The translations under genes and the position numbers were made by a program. A DNA stretch of 64,000 nucleotides, from positions 1 to 64,000 of the forward strand of contig JACGCK010000214.1 of the NCBI GenBank assembly GCA_014925825.1, in the 5' to 3' direction. A model generated the notes under the pieces. That model ran no database searches. It was given only the letters and a program-made list of their open reading frames with translations, and was not told where the DNA came from. How positions within the stretch are numbered: the stretch's first letter is position 1; every line of letters begins with the position of its first letter. Origin of the DNA: Pholiota molesta (Eukaryota; Basidiomycota; Agaricomycetes; Agaricales; Strophariaceae). Shown one piece after another: positions 1-10,999 of this stretch.

Positions 1-321
1 TGCACTACCCTGGCAGGGTCTAGTGATAACCAGGCCTCGCGATGGCGTTGAAGGCGCTCGATGAGTTCGGAGTGGGCAGTGGACGTTCCGGCATCCTTCA
101 GACCGTCGAAGTGCAGCTGGACAATATACAACAGTTGGGAGGTTGCTTCGAGGGTTTTGTGCATGGATTTGCAAGTCTGACATGCTGTGAATTCAGTTGA
201 TTCCTTCGAGGCAAAAGAAACATGAGCCCACCATCGCGCAATGGGTTAGAGAAATGGCATCAAGATGGGAGAGTATTTGGATATGGAGCTCTTGCGGTAG
301 GGAAAGCAGACCATTCGTCAT
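1..321 (-). pseudogene. F-box protein fragment (third copy of the 2646-4505 family)
   Basis: This minus-strand stretch matches the first two exons of the F-box genes at 2646-4505 and 33986-35796. Exon 1 is 232-321 (90 nt, same length as in both paralogs) and encodes an F-box start with the motif LPQELHIQILSHLDA. A GTGGGC donor follows, and exon 2 begins at 176 and runs off the window edge. Homology becomes poor in the last 20 bases, so either the copy is truncated there or it diverges. Without sequence to the left I cannot tell a 5' fragment from a complete gene. F-box proteins act as substrate adaptors of SCF ubiquitin ligases; that role here is inferred from the family only. Confidence 0.6.
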
Positions 322-865
322 CGTGGAAACGATCTGAGTTGGAGTTGGACGCAAGCCGGAGAGATGTGAACTTGAAGAGGAACATTTGCAATTTGCATCG
401 CATCATCACTATCAACCATAAGTCACGTTTCGGTCATGCCAGTGTTGCCGAAGTTCAACCGACGACGGGCGCTACTGACCATCTCCCATGCTCAAGAAAC
501 CAGTTTCAATTTGCGAGGGCGCATGTGAGATTCCCATGCGGACGTGAGGGATTGTGATGCAGTCCTTGTTTCAAGACACGGTACTCCTGCTTCGAGTGCT
601 CTGGCAATGCGTGTGAACTTAGTCCAGTAGGCAATGTGCGCGTATTTGCCTGATCCTGAAAGATGTCGAATTCAACCCCGCGGGCGAAACGATATCCTCT
701 TATACATAATATTTAAATCATCGGATGTAATATTATGTGGCCGGCTAATTTTATATTTGGTACCATTATCTACACTTTGATCATCATAACCCTTCTTTGT
801 GGTGGAGGAGTATCAATCATTTCTTAATATCAAAATGTACAGACCGAAATAGTCTATAATAACAC
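322..865. other. Intergenic, no gene recognised
   Basis: I see no convincing coding sequence. The part near 670-860 is AT-rich and may hold the 3' ends and promoters of the flanking minus-strand F-box genes. Confidence 0.5.
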
Positions 866-2215
866 TCATCGAAGGAATCCTGGCAGCGCAGACCTGTGGA
901 GGGGGTGTTCCCATAACAGGAGATGCCTCAGCGTGGCATACGTGTTCCGTTGATTATAAATATTCTCTGAACGAATGTCGTCGCTGCCGAACGTCAAATC
1001 CCCCATAGGCGTCCATCCCACAAATACATCGCCCGTATACCAACTGTTCCAATTGAATCTGGGCTGTTTAGGAATTCGCAAATGCAGCGTCCTCGTCTGT
1101 GAAATGAATTGTTTCACCTCCATAATCTTTGATAACTTTGTAAAGAGGTTGTAGAATTCACAGTGGCATTCGACTCCGTGATCAAAGTTGTGGCCGTCGT
1201 CGCTCCAAAAAGCGGTACGTACGGTCAAGGATTCCACATAGTGAGACGTGAGAGAGGCGATGGCATTACAGACCGCATCCATGTCGTGCATTTCAAGGAC
1301 GAGTGAGCGCAGATTACTCAAAGGACTGAGGTCGAGATCTGGCGACAATGAAGTGCGTTTCGTATTTGATGGGAGGAATGAGAAATGAGGGATGCGTACC
1401 TTCATCTGATTTATCCTGACGAACAAACGCAGGCTCATAGCTTATGGCTATAATCAGATGCATCACCGTTTTGGAATTCCTCCTGAGGAAGGAGTTTAAC
1501 GCGCCAGTTGCTCCCAAACCTTTGTGGGAGGATCGAAATAGTACGAGGTCCAGCGTCTCGACTCGGCTCACAGGAGACCCGTCGAAACTATTCATCCAGC
1601 CGAAGAGCTCCTCGGACTCTACCAACCTCAACTGCATGTTTCTGATATTGGAAAACGTCGATCCAGATATGGTGTGAGGTAGGGTAATAACGCTATCCCT
1701 AGGGGTGTGCACAGCGAGTGAACGAAGCGGGGAAAGGATGCGATGAGGTACCAACACTCCTTGTCAAGTATAGACCACGTGTTGAATGTAAAGTCGTGGA
1801 CATCGGGAAGCATCCCAGCCATCCAAGACGGGGGATCTGACGATCTATCTTGGAAGAACACAACCTGTGAAAGAGCATCCGCGCGCCGTAAGACCTTGAC
1901 CACCTCCACCAACCATACCGTCGTGGGAATACACAGAATCGCACAGCGCACAGCGCGGAGAATGGTGCAGTACCGTGACTGCGTCAGCGCAAGAAAGGAC
2001 TCGACGTTTTCGTGGACCAGCACGGCGCGCCTCATCGGTATCCAAACTTCTTTGATCACCATGCGACGGAACATATGGTGTCGTGGCGCGGAGACCCAGT
2101 CTCGGCATACGAGGCTAGCTGCATAGAGCGCGGCAGGATCGTCGTGCAGGAGGTCCAGGATTTTCTGGAGAAGCTTGATAGGCATATCGGAAATGCCAGT
2201 TGCTGCGACCGACAT
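866..2215 (-). pseudogene. F-box/leucine-rich-repeat-like protein gene with a frameshift
   Basis: The start at 2215 gives a typical basidiomycete F-box opening (residues 10-50: DMPIKLLQKILDLL then SLVCRDW), followed by an LRR-like scaffold. The reading frame breaks near 1752. Upstream reads ...ASFPRF, while the family-like continuation LRSLAVHTP lies in another frame, and one extra base would join them as FPRLRSLAV. The second part (1400-1757) then splices, with donor GTACGC after 1400 and acceptor before 1338, into a last exon 866-1338 that keeps the LRR character (LSNLRSLVLEM). The break could be a real inactivating deletion or a base-calling error. A role as an SCF substrate receptor is a family inference. 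Confidence 0.6.
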
Positions 2216-2645
2216 GATTTCGTGTGTGGTGATTTCGTGACGGTGAAGGTCAGAGGCACAGTGCTAGAACTTATCGAGTTCTATATATTATTCCACAAAT
2301 AAATGAACCATCAGATAATGCGTTATTCTTGTAGCTGCAATGCCCATGATATCAATTTCTATTTCCGTCTTCCGACCGAATTGATGTTGTCGAGACTACG
2401 TACTGAGCATTGACTCTTGGCCCGAATCCGATACCATGTCTGTATTGTACTACATCTCTTTTTCAGAACTTCGGTCCACTACATTTCCAAATTTAGACAG
2501 GGTATACATGTAAAATAGAAGTGCCATCTTCATGCGGCTAAAATAAAGAAAGGTGCATCAGCAGGGGCATTGAAATCGAAGTAAAAAAAACCAGCGCTCA
2601 ATGGAAAAGCATAGACACGCCACGAATGGTACGGCCCCATCTGGC
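2216..2645. other. Intergenic, nothing recognised
   Basis: This AT-rich spacer lies between two minus-strand F-box genes. It should hold the promoter of the 866-2215 gene. I see no ORF with coding character. Confidence 0.5.
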
Positions 2646-4505
2646 CTAACGACCAATACGGTCATACCAAGATGCCAAAGCAGAAGAAGAAAATTGGAAA
2701 CGTACATCAACTCCGACAATTCCATGTTCATAAATCATATACACCGAGTACGCTTGCTTCAAAATCAACTCTGTGGATACACAGGGTAAATGGGTCACCA
2801 CATCATGCTTAAAGAGCGGCGGCTGTCCAGCGTGTATCATACTCGAGACCGCAGCGTGTATCGTACTGGAGGCCACCAGCGTGCCGCGCTTGCCCTTCTC
2901 CAACAAAGGAGACAAGGGAACATCGTTCTTCGCTGAGAACACCGCTGCGAGGGAGAAGTCAAGGACTTCTATGGTGTTTGGAGGGCTCTCAGGGTTGAGT
3001 TCAATGACATCCGGTGACGGGCGGGTCCAAACAACACGTTGGCCATGGATATACCTGTACACACCAGCAGGGATCGAATGTCGTGATCGCCACAAGAAGA
3101 TGTAAAGACGGACCTCAATTGATGATGTACTAGCATCCTCCCGTTGTGAATGAGCCTTGTGTGCATGGGCCCCCATTCCTCCCAGGGGATCTCCAGCGGC
3201 ATATCGCCGTCCTCGGCTCGCCGTGTACAATACCTTGTAAACACACGCTGGTGGACGAACATGGTCAAACCCATGGAAGCCCCAGGCTGATATACATACT
3301 CCGGCATGAACACGTGCAAGCGGTCATCGTCGTTCAGCAGGAATGGGACATGCGGGAGCGGATTCGCCGCGATGGGGGTGGTATCAGCGAAGATCCACGG
3401 AACTCGGACATCATCGGCTACGGGCGGCAAATAGAGCGTCGCGAGATGGACCGGTGCATGAGCGGCTGAAGGAGATCGCACGAGCTTGTACAACCGAATT
3501 GAACCGGAGCCGAATGTATCAGTGATAAAGCAGTAGGTGGAATCGAGAAGACCAAATTGATACTCCAGGCTCCTGGAGATCGATTGATCGAAGCGGAGAA
3601 AGCAATCCTACAAAATCGGTCAACAGATGATGGAAGATCAAAGAATATGGCGCACGACTAAGACATCAGATGTCGTCCAATCCCAGATCTGTATGTACGG
3701 CTGCGCCTGGTCGAAAGTACAGAAATAGAGCACAACTATTTCGCGCGCCAAGTTAAGAACGACGTTATGGACGTGATCGTAGAATCGGTCGCCTTTGAAA
3801 GGGACAGATATCTGTAAAGAACTCTGCTGTGCAAGTGGATGGATGGTGTTGGTGGATATAGCGCGGATGTGGATGCGAAAAATGCGAGGAGCCGTCGGTG
3901 GTGACAATTGGCTACAGTGGTGGTCAGACCAAGCATGCACGTCAATGCAGTACACTAGTACTTACTTCAAACTATCCTCCAAGAATACAATCACATCCTG
4001 CGTCGGGTCCATTTTAAAGTCCCGAATCCGCATCCCAGGTTCGGTTTCGCGAGGTTTACACCTCTCCTCGTTCCTGGAAGTAGGTAGCGATACGATTTGA
4101 AAGTATTGACTGTCCGTGTCAGCAAAAGCACCTCCAACGAGTTCATATGCATGGAACTGATACTTCATAACGATAGCAACATATTCTCTCTTCCCAATCA
4201 TGTTTAGAGATGACCAGGCCTCGCGATGGCGTTGAAGGCGCTCGATGAGTTCATAGTGAGCTGTGGACGTTCCAGCATCCTTCAGACCATCGAAGTGCAG
4301 TTGGACAATATACAACAGTCGGGAGGTTATTTGCCGAATTTTGTACATGGATTTGCAAGTCTGACATGCTGTGAGTTCAGTCAATTCCTTTGGGGCGAAA
4401 GAAACAGATGCCCACCATCGCGCACTGGGTTAGAGAAATGGCATCAAGGTGGGATAGTATGTGAATATGGAGTTCTTGCGGTAGCGAAAGGAGATCGCTC
4501 ATCAT
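2646..4505 (-). CDS. F-box protein, copy A (547 aa, 5 exons)
   Basis: Exons (descending): 4505-4416, 4360-3966, 3911-3656, 3607-3114, 3054-2646. All junctions have GT..AG borders and keep frame, giving 547 residues. The N-terminus has an F-box (LPQELHIHILSHLDA, residues 7-21). The rest is a long beta-rich region with repeats such as IQIWDWTTSDVLV and a tail motif EVLDFSLAAV, typical of basidiomycete F-box proteins with a propeller-like C-terminus. A second in-frame ATG at 4502 is an alternative start. The gene lies at the outer end of the left arm of a long inverted duplication, and its partner is copy B at 33986-35796. Exon 1 (90 nt) and exon 2 (395 nt) are identical in length in both copies. 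I see no disabling change. SCF adaptor function is inferred. Confidence 0.75.
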
Positions 4506-4749
4506 CGTGGAAAGGATCTGATTCTGAGCTGAATGGAAGCTTGAGAGGTGAAGGAAACATTGCGCAATGTTGTTAGCTGCGGCACCGGAGATGGGCGTTG
4601 CCATCTCCCACGCTCCATGAATCGCACATGCCCTGACGTCCACGACCGCGTCCAGCCTCTGGCGCGCTATATTTTGTTATCAACAGGTCCACTCGCCAGC
4701 GATGACGACAACAAGGATGTTATTACTGGTATTTTGAGAGCATGTCACT

Positions 4750-7700
4750 AATATCTAAGGAAGACGGTGCGAGTTCCATGAGCTGTTCCGTTCGAACGGC
4801 CCAACCAGGGCCCAACCCTGCTCATAGTGCCGCCTGTCGAAACTCTTGCAGTCCTACGAGGGCGTAAATTATTAGCCTTGTTCAGAGCGCGGACTTGAAC
4901 ACGGGAAAGTACGTACCAATTGGCCCATGTGGATGCTACGACATCAACTTCGAGGGATAGCGTCGACTAGCGACGGTGGGCAGAGTACAAGTAATCCCAG
5001 AAATAATACTGTTTGCAAAGAGGGGCCCTCTGCAACGCGGCACATCTGGAGGACCTAGCCGTCGCGCACAACAGACCGGTATGTAATCTTGGATGCCCAT
5101 GCCCATCCGTTGGGCCACTGCAATTCATCGGCTAAGCGTCCGACGTCATCTACGAGGTTGTAAGTACAGTATCAACAGCGTGTTGAGATAAGGAGCGCCG
5201 ACTCAAATACACGAAAGTACATACCCGATCATATTGCGAAAGTGTTGGACCTTCGTCAGGCAGATGTCAAATCCGGTCGCTTGCGAATTTCATCCATTTG
5301 AATGCCTCGAGGCTCGCACTACCAGAAAACGGGATGAGCAGCGCGCAGTGCAACGAGGACGAAGCCCTCACCTACCGAATGTCAAGAGACCCTGTTTCGA
5401 CCCACCCCTTCCCCCCTCCACTCCTCGTTTCTCTCCTCCTGGCGCGCCATGTTTTCGATGGCCCATGATGCTTCCGAGCAGTGCCGGATGGGGGCCGCAC
5501 GCGTCCATCGTCTTCCGCCGTGAGGCGCTCATGACGAGCAGCACAGGGCTTATCTTCTACTCGCGTGGCGTGTCGTGGCGTGTTGTGCGTGGTGTTGCGG
5601 GGACACTGAAATAGAGAGAGCGCGACACATTGAAGCATAGCACGTGCTATAGCAATAGCAGATCCGTTCGATGGCGGCCCAGCCGCGCTCGCAGTGCCGT
5701 CTGCTGAGGCTCGTACAGCGCTACTTACGCGGGTGCAGATAATCTTGGGTAGAGCGCCGACTTGAACACGCACGCGGAAGGACGTACAGATGTCGTGCAC
5801 AACGCCCATGGTGACTGTGCTCCACTGAACGCTGCCATCCGCGCCGTTGCCCACATCATCCCATCGCCCTCGCCCACGCCAGAAGGCCTGGCGACGACAG
5901 CAACTTTGGCCAAAAGCGGAGGGCGGCGCAGAGGCCCAACGATCCTGTCTGCAGTGCCAGAGACGAGGGGCGGCGGACCGAGCTGCCACGCACAACCAAT
6001 CCGCTATCGCGCAGAACGCGACAACTCTATGCGCTACGGGGGTATTCATGGTGGGCAGAACGGGCGCGCGGGCGCCCGCCGCCTCGCGTCTCCGCGCCGC
6101 AGCCACTGTGAAGATGGCAGTGTGCTTTGCGCGCGGAGGCGGTCTGGCGGTAGGCAGGGCACCCCAGGCCAGGGGCGTGTATGCTACTCTGCGAAAGCGC
6201 GGATGCTGTTCGATGCATGGCGCAGCATATAAATGATATATATCGAGATGAGCAGGGGACGTCATCATTAAACCGTAGTTACGCACCTGAATCGTCCGCC
6301 CTGGCTTCCAAAGCCTCCATTGCTGTGCTCTTCACCAGCGCCATCCTCTCGCGTCTAGCTCTTCTTATAGTGCGCTGCTTGCTTCGTTGTCTTCTGTACG
6401 GCCGTTACACATTGTTGACCATAGACAGTTGGCGTGATTATCTTCTGCCTCCGTGTCATAGCTGCGCGCGTGGTCGCTGGGATTCAGGGAGAGCGCGCGC
6501 ATGCGCGACGTCGTGGAGAGTTAGCGATGGTCGTAGTGATACGATTGACGGTGAGCAGCGGGTGTAGAGGCTGCCATCAGAAAACCGGGACGCGCTGCAG
6601 CCATAATCGTTAGCGCAAAGCCGAGTTATGGGGTAGTAGAGCGACCTTTGGTACGAAATACAGTGAAACATGACGAAGAAAGCAAGGGCAAACAAGGAGA
6701 GCGCGAGCGTCATTGGCGACATCAAAGACGAATCGGCGACGAGGGCGCAATCTAATGAGAGCCAGGCGGTAGACAGCGGACAAATGTCCACGTTCCACTC
6801 TGGTTCCACAGGCAAGTGGTAACAGTTCCTCGTTCCTTCTCATCGCCCCAGCGTCTATCGATTCCTTGGCTATCCAAACGAACAAGATCACAGACGCACG
6901 TCGAGGACCCGTTGTACGCCGTGAATTAAAAAGTGTATAGGATCCGCAGAATGGGCGAATACGCGGCAACCAGGCAAGTTTGAGCGGATGGACGTTGGAC
7001 AGTTCGCGTTCATCAGGGGCGCGAGCGTCGTTGGCCATTTCCGTGTTTCTCGTGGTCGCGTTCGTCGTGGCTCCCTGGTCACATATGCGGTTGTGTGAAC
7101 ACGCACTGGTCACTGAGCGCTAGTAACACAGTGCATGTCGCCAGCAGTATCCTGCGAGAGAATTGGGAGTGAGAAGGAGTTAGCTGAGAGCGAAGGATAG
7201 ACGATTTGATTGCAACGTACCAGGCGGATCTCCCCTCCCCCGAATTTTCCCTTAGTTCTACTTGAACAGGCTATTGGATGTGTTATTTGTGCAGTGCGAG
7301 CATGGGAGAGAAAGTTGGAAGACGACGACGACAATCATGCCGCTGCCGGGCGGTCTTTGAATTGGGTTTATTTTCCCACACGTTCGCTTGCACTCACCTT
7401 CTCCAACGTCTTCCTGTTTACCTCGTACTCAGATCAACACCGTTCGTTCCCCGCTGTGACTCGTGCCCGGGCATATAATAACTCGTCGCTGTTAAATCAA
7501 TTCGCACACATCGCGGCGTCCTCTGGAAGAGACAAGAAGGAGAATATGTTTTGTCTGTGAGTTCAACTTCGTCATGACGGGCTCCTGCTTACTGAGTACT
7601 GTTTATGTATTAGCTAGAGGCTCCCGACGACCTACATTCTGCACCACACGATGGCGAGCGTCGTCGCCTCTCCGCTGGACATACATGATCGGGATCGGGG

Positions 7701-8560
7701 TTCTTGTTGTCCAAATCGAGTGATTGGCCGCTGGCCTTTGGGACTTCGTACGGAATGCCACCAGAGACGAGATATTCTACATTGACGCTAAACGAAACGA
7801 GTGAGTTCCGTTTTCCCCTGCGATCATGACCATTCGCGTTTTTTTTTTTGACTCATCGCAATGCTATCACAGCTTCCTGCTTCTCAACAACGCAGGCAAA
7901 GCGTTGCAAGAATTGTACTCGATCCTGCATGTCCTTGGGGAACGATCCGAACGCCATCATGATCATGATACCACCTCCTGTGCACGACACATGGTCACTC
8001 AGAACGTACGAAGATCGGGCGACAGACGAGCTCATAGATGGCCTCGAGCGAGCGGAACGGCCTCTTTAATTCCGCGGTTTTCAGAAGGCAGCATGCAGGA
8101 GTCTAGGAAGAAGGAGAAAAGGTCCGTCACTTACGCCTGCTGAGCTGATTTCATTGCTGACGCGCTACCCCAGAATTTTGTCAAGGTCGTGAAAAGCAGT
8201 CACAGAACGTCTAACAATGGCGAACAGCGAAGGAGCGAAGGCGACGAACGCTATGCATTCTAATTCAAAACGACGACGTCGTTGTACGACACTGTGACAC
8301 ATGACATCTCTCCTTACACCATTTTCCCTGTTCGTTATTGACATCGTCGGCGACGACAATAAATCGATCGCGTGGCATGTGTCTTCTCTGAGCATCCCGT
8401 CGCCGTCGCCGTCGCCGCCCCCGAACCCACCGGGCGCCTAACAGCAACAACGACAACGCCAACAGCAGCACCAACGCACAGCATCACTAACGCCACCACC
8501 AACAACAGCTCCGCATCCCCCACGCCTCCACTTCCCGGCCACACCCCGCCACCCGCCCAG
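4750..8560. other. Decayed, GC-rich part of IR1 without a recognisable gene
   Basis: Several ORFs of 60-304 codons overlap here in different frames, but none is maintained in the inverted copy, so I do not call a gene. A recurring module is visible. It starts with GTACGT, continues with TTCCCGTGTTCAAGTCGGCGCTCT, and ends CCCTCGTAG before a conserved block ending in TCGAACGG. It looks like a roughly 60-nt intron followed by an exon edge. Copies lie near 4780-4920, 5155-5235 (weak) and 5640-5790 (all minus). This may be the relic of a multi-intron gene or an unclassified repeat. Confidence 0.4.
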
Positions 8561-8984
8561 CTTCCATCGCCTCTGCCATCAGTACGCCCCCCAGCGGGGA
8601 ACGGTCCCTTGCGCCGCTGCCGTCGCACGGGCCTCCACCTGCCCCACCTGGCGCCGTTTCGGGATCGACACCATCACCCGCGGCAAGTTTCGCAGTCATA
8701 TGTTATGGATAATGACGGCTTCTAATGTCTCTTTTCTTCTCAGCCAAAGTGAATTGTGCCTTGTGCACGTCTTTCTTTTCGTCGCCAGGCGCTCTAGGGT
8801 TCCGATACCCGGAATCCTATAAGTCTTCTCATCCAGATCAACCTGAAAGCGAGCTCTCTGTTTCTTTGGTTGCCCTAGCAGCGACGGGGGTAGGTACATT
8901 ACGTCACTGGATAGCAAATACTAATCATGTGCGATGCTAGATTCATGCTGCTCTCGACGCATGGCAAGATGGTTAATTGATGGC
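8561..8984. other. Intergenic, nothing recognised
   Basis: A C-rich, proline-codon-like stretch (8400-8690) crosses the inner edge of the left IR1 arm. It shares CAACAGCAGC-type repeats with the edge of the right arm (30900-30960, inverted). No gene is called. Confidence 0.4.
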
Positions 8985-9257
8985 CAATACACAAAAAGAA
9001 AACCGACAAATTCAACGGCGAAACATACAAGAAATTTTCCAACCTCCACGTCAACTATCTACACGGCCTTAAGACAAGGAACATCAACGCGTATCATTCC
9101 ATCATGTCGGAGATTCAGTGTACGTATTCCTTTATTACTCTTGTGTTGTAGTATTCGCGCTAATCTTTTGGAAAGTGGAAATGCGGGTCAAGGCGACGGC
9201 GTGGCTGAGTCACAAGGAGATGCTCTGGCCGTGCTTGATCTGAGCGGCTTCGAGTAG
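8985..9257 (+). pseudogene. Coding-like fragment of unknown family
   Basis: One frame from about 8985 reads TDKFNGETYKKFSNL then VNYLHGLKTRN and HSIMSEI. A GT..AG intron (about 9119-9155) would join it to a second piece ending LAVLDLSGFE and a stop at 9257. The amino-acid texture looks like real protein, but an in-frame stop sits just upstream (near 8979) and no start codon is apparent. It is therefore probably the last part of a decayed gene. I do not recognise the family. Confidence 0.35.
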
Positions 9258-9564
9258 ATACTAATTCGTTGTAGAGTCGGCTTGTATACATAGAGTAGAT
9301 ATGCTCATCAGTGGTCAAAAATCTGCTTCCTATATGGTTCAATCTCACTTGGATAAGAAGCTTACGCTTACAGATAACATATTAGAATGAAATTAGTTCT
9401 GGATCTATTTATTGAGATGGGATATGGAATTATAAGTCATGGATAAGTATAGGAATAACGGGGTACCAAAGTTATCCAGATGATCCAAGTGATCCAACTT
9501 ATATGCGACTTTTAATACCTTTTTCGGGCATACGTAAGCTCATTCCGGGTGATCTAAAAAGGAG

Positions 9565-10996
9565 GTTTTCTTTGCAAACAAGATTTTCCTGAACGATCAA
9601 TATATCGATATAAAATGGCCCGAGCGTGAAACATCGGTAAGAAAATCACCAAAAGAGGCATGGTAAAAATGGATGCGATAACTGGGGGAATCAAATCCGT
9701 GATGAGAATCAGCCTTTTCGAGGTGGCAGATGGACGTCAGCGGCGAGAGGGCGATCTGCACGTCCCCAGGTTCTAGATCCAGGAGAATTTCGATATAATT
9801 TGCCCGGTCCATGTACTCAAGCCCGTAGATTACAATGCCAAGAATGTTGAGAACGATGTCTGGGTCGGTGCAAGAGCCCAAGATATGCATATATAATGCA
9901 TCGAGTTCGGCAAAGGGAGGTCACGCTGCCGTGTGGGGCGCAGGCCCATTATCACTTCCAACCGACGAGGGGTCGATCAATGGCGGCCGAGACGTACTTA
10001 ATTACCACGGAAGCGTAGATGAACTGCCCTGATGATTTTTGAATAAGCTTGTCCACGTCCGATGGTTCAGGCCATGCCGTTGGAATGAGGCTACGATGGG
10101 ATGCGTGGTCCGGATCTCCTGGAATGAGTCCTTGAGGAACAAGCGGATGTCATCATCTGGTTTGCAATGATAGTTTAAGACGAGTGAGCGCCATAGCCCG
10201 GAAAGCGGAGACGAATTGAAGGTGAGGGTGAGGTGCTGTTCCGGTCGACTGGCAATTAGGAAAATGAGAGGCAGTTTTTCGTTCCGCAGCATATTTGCAA
10301 GCGCTCTGAGGATCATACTCTGCATGCGTGGATCGTCGCATTCGTCTAATCCATCGATGAGGATGAGACGAACCCAAGGGTTGAGATCGTTGAAAAACCC
10401 CGAAGTGGCAAGAGCTTTGAGAGGGTCCACGACGAGAGACTGGAGCTGCGTGGCGATGCATTTGTCGAAGATAAGGGGATCGCGTTCGATGACGCTCTCG
10501 AGATACGGCTTGATTTCGGGGATAGTCGTGGCATTCTGGTAGGCGATGGTCGCAACTAGTGGCTTGAACGTGTTTCTCGTTGGATCGGATCGACCAAAGA
10601 AGAAGCTCGCAAGGAGGAGCTTGCGCTCGAAACATTGCTCCGCAATCGTTTGGAGGATGGCTGATTTCCCTGCTCCCGCGGGGCCATAGAGCCAGAGAAT
10701 GAGCGCTTCAGTGTCATCTCGTCCGAAGATCCATTCCATCAAGTATTTGAGGATGGCAACACGAGTGTTCGGGTGGCATTTGGGTGGGTCAAAGCGGGCG
10801 CTGGAGTTGTGGAAGGCACTGGGGGCGCATGCCTTCTGTAGCTCTTTGAATGCTGTAAAAGTTATATAGGTGATATGTCGTCGTGTTAATGTGTATCTGA
10901 GCGACAAGCGGTTGCCGATGTCATCATACCTGAGTTCCCGACACTGGCAGCAAAACTTCCCCCCGTTATTGCAATGTTGCGACTATGAGCGAACAT
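9565..10996 (-). pseudogene. NACHT NTPase pseudogene, copy 1 (truncated)
   Basis: Exon 1 (10996-10930, 67 nt) encodes the start MFAHSRNIAITGG and is followed by a GT..AG intron. Exon 2 begins at 10852. It carries a Walker A motif GPAGAGKS and a Walker B motif LILIDGLDE, as in NACHT-class STAND NTPases. Relative to the longer copy at 48230-50804, the frame shifts near 10100 (after the HPI residues) and again near 9600-9615. Homology stops at about 9565, so the C-terminal third is missing. In fungi these proteins are studied as NLR-like sensors in non-self recognition. This copy should not make a full product. Related copies are at 48230-50804 and 54827-62210. Confidence 0.85.
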
Positions 10997-10999
10997 ATT

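Larger units (their letters stand above)
2646..8560 (-). repeat. Inverted duplication IR1, left arm
   Basis: This arm is homologous in reverse complement to about 30900-35800. Landmarks include the F-box gene; the block around 4750-4910 against 33590-33730 (shared motif GGTTGGGCCGTTCGAACGGAAC); 5290-5400 against 33450-33560; 6320-6700 against 31980-32400; 7200-7330 against 31600-31740; and 8180-8330 against 31080-31210. The arms differ by many substitutions and by about 1 kb of indels, so the event is not recent. The arm ends are approximate. Confidence 0.8.

Noticed and set aside
5372..6286. 304-codon minus-strand ORF
   Set aside because: It lies in a GC-rich repeat and is not maintained in the inverted copy at 32.4-33.5 kb. 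Neighbouring frames are equally open and no domain is visible.
8372..8725. Proline/threonine-rich 117-codon ORF
   Set aside because: It reads like low-complexity CAC/CCC repeats, and the mirror copy at 30.9 kb does not keep the frame.
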